A stretch of 34,608 nt of DNA, from NCBI GenBank assembly GCA_000151295.1, contig GG745344.1:642999-677606 (forward strand), read 5' to 3'. Positions 28,226 to 34,608 of the stretch are shown in pieces. The position numbers and the translations under genes are program-made. This DNA comes from Allomyces macrogynus ATCC 38327 (taxonomy: Eukaryota > Blastocladiomycota > Blastocladiomycetes > Blastocladiales > Blastocladiaceae). Numbering within the stretch: the stretch's first letter is position 1; every line of letters starts with the position of its first letter. The notes beneath the pieces are model-generated. The model did no database searches and had not been told where the DNA came from. It was given only the letters and a program-made list of their open reading frames with translations.

Positions 28226-29220
28226 GCGCAACACGCCAATATCGTCGCCGTTTGGCAACATCTTGCTGGTAGTCTTTGTGGTTCACAATTTCTGGAGCAT
28301 CGGCCGAGAATCGATTTGAGCGTGGTCGCGACTGTTGTGCTCGCGCAAGCGCTGCTGGCAGGCAGAACTGCGGTGGAGAGAATCATGTGCGAGCACATGG
28401 GCGCGGTAGAAAATTGGGTAGGGTTGTGGACGCCGTCGTGGGTGGTATGGCGTGGGCGGTGGCGGTTGCGACAATGGCAGGGCGGAGCGGCATGCGGCGG
28501 CGGACAATGGCAAGCTGGTGGGCAACTGCCGCGATAAAGCACGAGGCGCTATGAAGGGAGCCGTGGGAAAACACCTCTCATAGGTGCTGTGAGTAGCTAC
28601 CGGGCAGTCCATCGGCGTCGATGGTACATACGCCGGGACCTGGCAATTTCGCGCGCGCTCTTTGCAGGGTCACCAGCAATGGTGCGGACACGAAGGACAC
28701 GCTTGGGCACAGCACTTCGAACGGATGCTTGCGACTCAAGCACCATCAAAGGCGCCGCTCGACCGATGCGCGCACGCATCCGTCCGCGCGCCGCCTGGAA
28801 AATCGTCCAATGCGCGCCAGCGGCAACACCAGGCACCACCAGACGCCATCGAGGCCCGCCCGCCAGCGGCGATAAAAGGGAGCGCGCCCCCGCACGACCA
28901 GTCGGTCGGTCAAGGCCGCTGGTCGACGTTGCGTGCAGTCGTTGGCTCATTCTCGACTCGCCCGCCGCCCCCATCTTCGTGCTTCCGCTTCTCTCCGTCT
29001 CTCCCTGCCTCGCTCGCAGCTCCTACGCCAGCCTGCCACCTCGTTCGGCTGCATCGCGCTCAGATCGCACGCTTTCTCGTCCCCGTCGTCGTCAACGTTG
29101 CTATCGCTGCAACGCGCACGTGCACGTTTTGTTGCTGTTCCTCTCGCACTCTCGTTTGCGCACCTCCGACGTCGCCACGCCCGCAGCCTTCGTGCACCGC
29201 CTCCCCAGCCGATCTCGACA
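28226..29220. other. Host sequence: right junction and cyclin gene upstream region
   Basis: CpG-rich DNA resumes at about 28,226. Long open frames occur on both strands, as expected from GC-rich sequence, but none has convincing protein character. A minus-strand stretch at about 28,340-28,210 ('RFSADAPEIVNHKDYQQDVA', 'KRRRYWRVAP') looks more protein-like than the rest and might be the cut end of a host gene. The last 250 bases are CT-rich, like a leader for the cyclin gene. Confidence 0.35.
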
Positions 29221-31344
29221 ATGATGTCCACCGCACGACCGCACTCGTGGCAATTTAACGCCATAGGCGACAACGAGCCCTCTGCCAGTGTTGCTGCTGC
29301 CGCTTCTGCCGCCGCCGATCTGCGGCCGATGGTGCACACTGCCGATGGCCCTGCGCTGGGCGCCACCGAACCGGCGGCGGCACCAGTTGCTGGGACGACC
29401 GCCGCGATGCTGCTGACCCCGACGCCCGTCGCGTCGCCGTCGTCGAGGGCAGCCAACAGCACGGGGCCTGCGCCGGCACCACACCCACCGCCCGGTGCTT
29501 CTGCTCCCGCGGTAACAGCATCGACACTCGTCACAAGCACCATGGGGCCCATGGATCCCACGGCCGTGACTGCGCGACGCTCCCCTCTTTCCTCCTCGAC
29601 CACCCAGCCACCGCTGCCGTCACCACCACCAAGGTGGATCTTCATCCTCGCCCCGCTCTCGTCGGTCCCGTCCATTGCTGGCCTGGCACCGATGCAGCTC
29701 GTGGTGCATTCGCGAGGGATTGTCGGCGACGCCGCCGCCGCCGCCGCCGCCGCCGGACTGGTTGGGCTCGTGTCTCAGCTCTTGCCGCTGCGGCCAAGCG
29801 GCATCAAGCTCATCAAGGCGGCTGACAGGGCACACGCGGCGCGCATTAATCCGGCCGTGCTGCAGGCCGTGCCCGAGTACGCTGCGCAGCGCTACGCGGC
29901 CGTCAAGTCGCTCCTGCAGGTACGCGTTTTGATTTCTTGATTCCCTCTCTCCTGGTCGACCGGCCAATGAGCGTAAATGCTACGCTCCGGCCGTGACCTC
30001 GGCAACGCGTTGGGTGGGCGGGTGGGTGGACGATTGGGCGGCACTTCGCCCTGCGGTGAGTTGTGGCGACATTTTGTGATTGATTGACGGCGCGACCACA
30101 CGCATAACGCTGGGAACGCGGAAGCACGGCGGTGTGGTCCGTCGTCGGCGTGGCGCAGTGTCGATCCTGGCCGCTCATGGCCATGCAGCGCTGAGCATGA
30201 GCCGAAGTTGCAGAATGCAGGGATGTGTACGACGCGTCGGCCACGCCACCTCACCGTGGCGCAGTCGGCCGCCGTTCACGTTCTCGGCCCAGCCGGCGAT
30301 GCCGCCCACGCGCGTCCACCCACGCCACTACGTGTCGCCCTTACACGACCAGCACCTGTTGGCCCCGGCTCATCCAACTGACCCGCGGTTCTACCTTGCC
30401 GATCCTCCACCAGATCAACGCGTCGACCGAGAACTTTCGCTACTCGATTGCGACGCTCGTGCGCACCGTCGACCTCGCCGACGCCTACACGCAGCGCGTC
30501 TTCACGGGCTCCGCACCTGCTGCTGCCGCTGCTGCCGCCGCCACGGACCGCGCGACCCGCCCGCTGCTCGCTGCGCCGCAATGGCAGCTGCTCACCGTCG
30601 CGTGCTTGAGCCTCGCTGCCGTCATTGACGAAGAGTACGACGACCCGGTCGTCGCCGACCTGGCCGCGATCGTTGAGCCGCACCAGTACACGGCGGCCAG
30701 CGTGCGCGACGCCAAGCGGTCGGTGGCCGTGACACTCGAGTACCATCTGAGCCGCCCGACGGCCATGGACGCGCTCTACGAGCTGCTGCGCACGCCGGGA
30801 CTCGACCTCTACCTCGCGCCGTTCCTGCAACCGTTTGCAGAACCGACGACTGAGCTCGTGACCGGGTGGCAGGACGAGCAGCAGCGAGGACTCCTCCCGT
30901 CACACTGGCTCAACCCGCTCATTGGGATCACACAACAGTACCTGCTCGCGGCACTCGGCGACACGAGTTTGCTCGGCGCGCACCCGGTCGTGCTCGCGGC
31001 CGCAGCTCAACGTCGCGCTCAGCGTCATTGCGCACCTTGCCCACTCGGAGCTGACCGTCGAGGCGGCACCGGGTACCACGTCGTGTGGTGCCGCGCGGCA
31101 CCACCTGTTTTGCGAGCTCGCCATTGACGTGTCGAGCCCGGTCATGGCCGCGAGTGCACACACGGTCGCATTTTGCGCGGCGCGAATGAGCGAATTGCTC
31201 CCGCGGATCGAGTTCCTCGAGGTTCAATTCGACGGGTTTGTGCGGTCACGGCTCGGCCTGGTGTCGCCACCACCAACACCAACAGCCGGGAACCCGGCCG
31301 GCCACGCATCATGGCCTGCTGCTGCTGCGACAACGGCGCCGTAA
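29221..31344 (+). CDS. Cyclin-domain protein, two exons, one apparent frameshift
   Basis: Exon 1 (29,221-29,919) starts at tandem ATGs and encodes 233 residues: a long Ala/Pro/Thr-rich region with an eight-Ala run from a GCC repeat (29,731-29,754), then 'YAAQRYAAVKSLLQ'. The donor is GTACGC at 29,920. The best acceptor is CAG at 30,411-30,413, giving a 494-nt intron. Exon 2 carries a cyclin box: 'FRYSIATLVRTVDLADAYTQ', then 'WQLLTVACLSLAAVIDEEYD', then 'YTAASVRDAKRSVAVTLEYH', ending 'LSRPTAMDALYELLR', the pattern of a cyclin N-domain. A second helical domain follows. Near 31,005 the frame must shift by one base to continue ('LNVALSVIAHLAHSELTVEA') to a TAA at 31,342. Cyclins activate cyclin-dependent kinases; the sub-class (A/B-like) is not certain. 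The shift may be an assembly error. Confidence 0.65.
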
Positions 31345-32247
31345 TCGTGCTCATGCTGCTGACGTCGCAAACCGCGCGCGCTCCTCTCTCATGGCGTCCA
31401 GTCCTTTTTTTACTGCCGTTCCCCCCCCCCCCCCCCTCTTCTTCCCTCTCCTTGCTCATCAATTTCCTATCCATTTTCATATTCCCATGGACACCTTGCA
31501 GCGCATTTGGTGCGTTCTAATCAAGATGGATCTTTTCCACCAAGCTCTCTTATTTGGCTGCTGGTCGCCCATTTTTGCAGCGTTGCGCGCGGCTCGTTTT
31601 GGCTGCACTGATTGCTTCGGCTCTCTGACGGCCGCTGATATCTCCGTTCCCGCTTACCGGTGGACGACGCGACGCACAACGCGCGCATTATATTTATTCT
31701 TTCTCTTTGCGTACGGTGAGTGCGGCGTCGATTTATACTTTCTTCTCTCTAAAATTGATTCACTTGGCGTGATTCCACCTGCATGGGCCGTCCTGACCGC
31801 CCATGAGCGGCACTGTGAGCGTCTGAAGGATGAGAATGGTGGACAATAGGGTGGAGAAGCAAGAGAAAGAGCAACGCAGCTCAAAACTGCTCAACATCAT
31901 GACGCGCCGTGGCGTCTCGACCACGGGATGACTTGCATCTTCAGGCAGTTTGTTCGCTTTGGCGGCCGTATTTCTTGCGCACTGCCTGATCTCCGCCGAT
32001 CTCACCGACTTTCTTTCCGATTTGCGCCAGCACCGTCTCTCGCATGCTGCGCGCTCACCGATTCATGAACTGATGGGTCGCGTGCATGGTGCACCGGAGC
32101 GCGCGCCAGTCATGTTTTCATTGGCCGAGGCTCGGCCGCCCGCCAGACGAGCACAAATACCACGGCGCCCCTCCGCGTCCCTCTTCAACTCACTGTACTT
32201 GGACCTCTGCCCGCACGCGCAACCGTCGACGATCCCCACCACCCACT
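31345..32247. other. Intergenic region with a poly-C tract
   Basis: It includes a run of 16 C at 31,421-31,436 and T-rich stretches. An ATG-initiated frame at 31,488-31,849 ('MDTLQRIWCVLIKMDLFHQA') is open but lacks family similarity and could be chance. No RNA gene is seen. Confidence 0.4.
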
Positions 32248-33996
32248 ATGCCGACCGCACCCCGCCGGCCGCGCCCCACGCGCATCCTCGCGATCCTCGC
32301 CACCGCCGCGCTTTTCGCAGCCTCATTTGCGCACGCGCGACCCGTCCATCCCTACGGCCCGCCGGTCGCCGTGCCGTCAAGAGCGCCCACGTCATTGGAC
32401 GCGGCAACACCGCCAATGCCCGTGATTGTGCCACCCATCACGTCGGGATCGAGCACGCCGGACGTGCCCGTACCGGTGATTACGCGGCCGAGCGGTTCCA
32501 CGCTGAGTGCCAGCACGTCAGTGTCGAGCGCGATGCCGACGGCGTCCGAGTCGCCGCGGTCGTCGGTGCCCAGCGCGACGACAATGGCGAGTTCGGCGGT
32601 GTATACGGTGCCGTCCGCATCGTCGACGCTGGTGTCGTCGACCAGCTGGCCCAGTACGGCGATTGGGACTGCGACTACGCCGATCGCTCGCTCCACAGCA
32701 CCGTCTTCGGTGTCGACTGGCGGTCAAGTGACGGCGACCGGGACCGCAATCGCGACTAGCACTGCGATCATCACTGGATCAGCGCCCAGTCCAAGCGCGC
32801 GCACCACGACCGGAACCGCATCGGCGACCACTAGCGCTTCGGCGACAACTAGCGCTTCGGCGACCGTTAGCGCACCGCTCTCCACCAATTTGTCGACTGC
32901 GAGCGTGGGAACAACCGCAACCACGGCGTATGGCACAGACACGCAGTCGAGCTCGGCCTCGTCGGCCATCGCGTCCACTACGGCCATTGCGTTTACGCCA
33001 TACCCATCGTCGTCGACCCTCCCCGCTTCCGAATCGAATGGCAGTGAATTGCCCACACCCACGACCACGCGGTCTGCGGACGTGACCACATGGCCCGTTG
33101 ATCCGGCCACCACTTCACTCTCAACGACTTCAGCGCTGCCCGTCCCGACCGTGGCCCCGCCCGCGTCATCCGACTCCACCCGGCCCACGACCGGAACCTA
33201 CGTGTACGGTGCCCCCACCGACTCCGCCAGCGCAACACCTGCGCCGTCCACGGGCACCTTCGTCTATGGCAGCGACCCCACGAACGCTCCCGTCGCATCG
33301 CCCGTCTCGCCAGGGTACGATCTCGGCGTTGGCCCGACGCCAACGGCGAGGCAGGATCCCGTGGCGTCGATCCCGGTCGCGACCGTGACCACGATCGTGG
33401 TCGATGGCGAGGTGATCACGTCGACGGTGCTTATGACGCCGCCGGCAGACGCGACGCCTGCGCCGTCGCCACCGGCCGGGGGGAAGGATGATAAGTGCGA
33501 CTGCGTATGCGATGACGACGAGGAGCCGGCGAACGGGGACGATTGCGACGAGGAGGAGCCCGCTGAGGATTGCGACGAGGAGGAGCCCGCTGAGGATTGC
33601 GACGAGGAGGAGCCCGCTGAGGATTGCGACGACGAGGAGGAGGAGGCTGCTGATGACGATTGCGACGAAGAGGGAACCACGGCTGCAGAAGATTGCACGG
33701 ACGAAGTCGTGACGGTCGTGGTTGAACAGGACTGCGACGACGCGGACCCCGCGGCGGCCAAGGGCGCGCTCGAAGTCAGCACGACGGCCGCTGACGCTAC
33801 GCTCACGGAATTCGCGCCGGTGGCGACGACGGTCGCGGCCGAGACGAGTTCCGCGGCGTCGGTTATCACGACCTCGGCGCCTGCCGCGCCAGCGTCGACG
33901 AGTGCGGCCGCACCCGCGTCGACCAGCTCAACGGCCGCCAATACCGCGGCGCCAGCGGCTACACCGGTAGTTGGCACGTCCGAGAATTTCTACTAG
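32248..33996 (+). CDS. Secreted or cell-surface Ser/Thr-rich protein with Cys-acidic tandem repeat, 582 aa
   Basis: The start at 32,248 gives a signal peptide: basic 'MPTAPRRPRPTR', then hydrophobic 'ILAILATAALFAASFAHA', with a likely cleavage after residue 30. The bulk is Ser/Thr/Ala/Pro-rich, as in heavily O-glycosylated fungal wall proteins. Two related repeats, 'TGTYVYGAPT' and 'TGTFVYGSDPT', occur mid-protein. Residues of about 414-500 form an acidic Cys region beginning 'CDCVCDDDEEP', including three perfect 9-residue repeats (EEEPAEDCD register) encoded by a 27-bp tandem repeat. The C-terminus is Ala/Thr/Ser-rich and ends 'VVGTSENFY' without a clear GPI-anchor hydrophobic tail. Metal (calcium or other cation) binding by the Asp/Glu/Cys segment is an inference. 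Single exon, intact. Confidence 0.7.
   Translation: MPTAPRRPRPTRILAILATAALFAASFAHARPVHPYGPPVAVPSRAPTSLDAATPPMPVIVPPITSGSSTPDVPVPVITRPSGSTLSASTSVSSAMPTASESPRSSVPSATTMASSAVYTVPSASSTLVSSTSWPSTAIGTATTPIARSTAPSSVSTGGQVTATGTAIATSTAIITGSAPSPSARTTTGTASATTSASATTSASATVSAPLSTNLSTASVGTTATTAYGTDTQSSSASSAIASTTAIAFTPYPSSSTLPASESNGSELPTPTTTRSADVTTWPVDPATTSLSTTSALPVPTVAPPASSDSTRPTTGTYVYGAPTDSASATPAPSTGTFVYGSDPTNAPVASPVSPGYDLGVGPTPTARQDPVASIPVATVTTIVVDGEVITSTVLMTPPADATPAPSPPAGGKDDKCDCVCDDDEEPANGDDCDEEEPAEDCDEEEPAEDCDEEEPAEDCDDEEEEAADDDCDEEGTTAAEDCTDEVVTVVVEQDCDDADPAAAKGALEVSTTAADATLTEFAPVATTVAAETSSAASVITTSAPAAPASTSAAAPASTSSTAANTAAPAATPVVGTSENFY
33541..33621 (+). repeat. 27-bp perfect tandem repeat, three copies, within the surface-protein gene
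   Basis: The unit starts GATTGCGACGAGGAGGAGCC and ends CGCTGAG. Three identical copies are followed by a partial, diverged fourth. Each unit keeps the reading frame and adds nine residues with one Cys. Confidence 0.95.
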
Positions 33997-34319
33997 GTGG
34001 AGAATATGAGCAAGAGTGCCGCAAAAGCGTTGATCTTAGTTTGTAGTCTGCGAGAGAAGGGAAAGCAGTTGTTGTTCCGACAATATTCTGGTAAAAACCC
34101 ATTCATCTTCATCTTCTATGTGATCCCAATCAAAACCGAGTCTCTTGTCGGCATCGTTTCCATCAAAAAACCAGAAAAGCGGAAGCAGAAAGGGGGAACA
34201 GCACGATCACAACAATCCAAAACTGGCATGGCAGCCAGGCGCGCGAAACGAACCTGCACAAAAAAAGCACAACACCAAAAATACCCTTGCCTCTAGACTG
34301 CACCCGGGGACGCGAGTTT
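33997..34319. other. Convergent intergenic region
   Basis: It lies between the surface-protein stop and the stop of the minus-strand gene at the right edge. A-rich stretches near 34,160-34,280 may hold 3' processing signals. No gene is seen. Confidence 0.4.
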
Positions 34320-34608
34320 CTACGCAAACTGAATCCCGCTCTCGACAGACGCAATACTTGCCGCATCATCCAAATCCTTGGCCAATGGCGGCGCCGGTCC
34401 GGGCACGGGCCCACCCGCACCACCACCCCCAACCGCGGCACTCGCCGGCTGGTGCGGCGGGACCGTTGGCGACGCCCCTGGCGCCGGGCGTCGGCAACGC
34501 GCGACGGCGCGCGCATTGACCCGCTCCCGAACGACCGGGCGCCGCGGGAAGGGCGTCGTTACGTGTACGTTCCGAAATGGGTGTAGGAGTAGCTGTGTCA
34601 ACGTGTCA
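34320..34608 (-). CDS. 3' end of a minus-strand gene, cut by the window edge
   Basis: The frame is open from the window edge to a TAG at 34,322-34,320 and ends 'LAKDLDDAASIASVESGIQF' plus Ala, a sensible protein C-terminus. Before it lies a Pro/Ala/Gly-rich stretch. Start, length and function cannot be judged from this fragment, and the other frames are also open here, so the call rests on the natural-looking C-terminus. Confidence 0.35.
   Translation of the reverse strand, partial: DTLTQLLLHPFRNVHVTTPFPRRPVVRERVNARAVARCRRPAPGASPTVPPHQPASAAVGGGGAGGPVPGPAPPLAKDLDDAASIASVESGIQFA

Noticed and set aside
28933..29220. Extending the cyclin protein upstream in the open frame before 29,221
   Set aside because: There is no ATG with good context, the composition is leader-like (CT-rich), and tandem ATGs at 29,221 start a sensible protein.
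31488..31849. ATG-initiated ORF of 120 codons downstream of the cyclin gene
   Set aside because: It has no recognisable domain and lies in T-rich spacer; likely chance, though not excluded.
1..34608. tRNA, rRNA or CRISPR arrays
   Set aside because: No cloverleaf with T-loop GTTCRANNC context, no rRNA-like conserved blocks and no regularly spaced direct repeats of CRISPR type were seen.

Overview
The window reads as a GC- and CpG-rich nuclear chromosome segment of a fungus-like eukaryote, with a large foreign DNA insertion in the middle. Host genes are interrupted by GT...AG introns, mostly 60-120 nt, and encode recognisable eukaryotic proteins: ribosomal protein eS4, eIF2D, a cyclin, a KA1-tailed kinase end and a signal-peptide-bearing Ser/Thr-rich surface protein. 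A zoosporic fungus such as a blastocladiomycete is my best guess, from composition and intron style only.

Left flank (1 to about 11,040): the 3' end of a MARK/KIN1-type kinase (+); an F-box-like gene with two apparent frameshifts (-); a four-exon gene of unknown function (-); divergently from it, RPS4/eS4 (+, three exons, the first being only the ATG); a tail-anchored Ser-rich membrane protein (+, two exons); and eIF2D (+, five exons, first exon 9 nt). The eIF2D reading frame is intact right up to the insertion.

Insertion (about 11,040 to 28,225): base composition changes abruptly. CpG becomes rare and TG/CA common. From 11.3 to 20.5 kb lies a compact, mostly intronless block, nearly all on the minus strand. 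It carries a double-jelly-roll major capsid protein, a penton-like minor capsid protein, an A32/FtsK-HerA-type packaging ATPase, a fibre-like protein (+), Cys-rich zinc-binding-like proteins and several small unknown proteins. This is the morphogenesis module of a Polinton-like virus or close relative (Varidnaviria). I see no polymerase, helicase-primase, protease or integrase. The ATPase has four in-frame stops, the capsid gene has a frameshift, the penton gene stops early and the rightmost viral gene has two in-frame stops, so this copy is a decaying endogenous virus. At least six viral genes share a T-tract plus CTTG-like motif 17-40 nt before their ATG.

From 20.5 to 28.2 kb come short tandem repeats and CCTAGG palindromes, then a 3.57-kb pogo/Tigger-like DNA transposon (22,574-26,142) with 83-bp inverted repeats and a TA target duplication. 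Its DDE transposase is broken. It sits inside another decayed minus-strand sequence whose reading frame rejoins in phase across the insertion site.

Right flank (28,225 to the end): CpG-rich host DNA resumes with a cyclin gene (+, two exons, one apparent frameshift), the Ser/Thr-rich surface protein with a tandem Cys-acidic repeat (+), and the 3' end of a further minus-strand gene.
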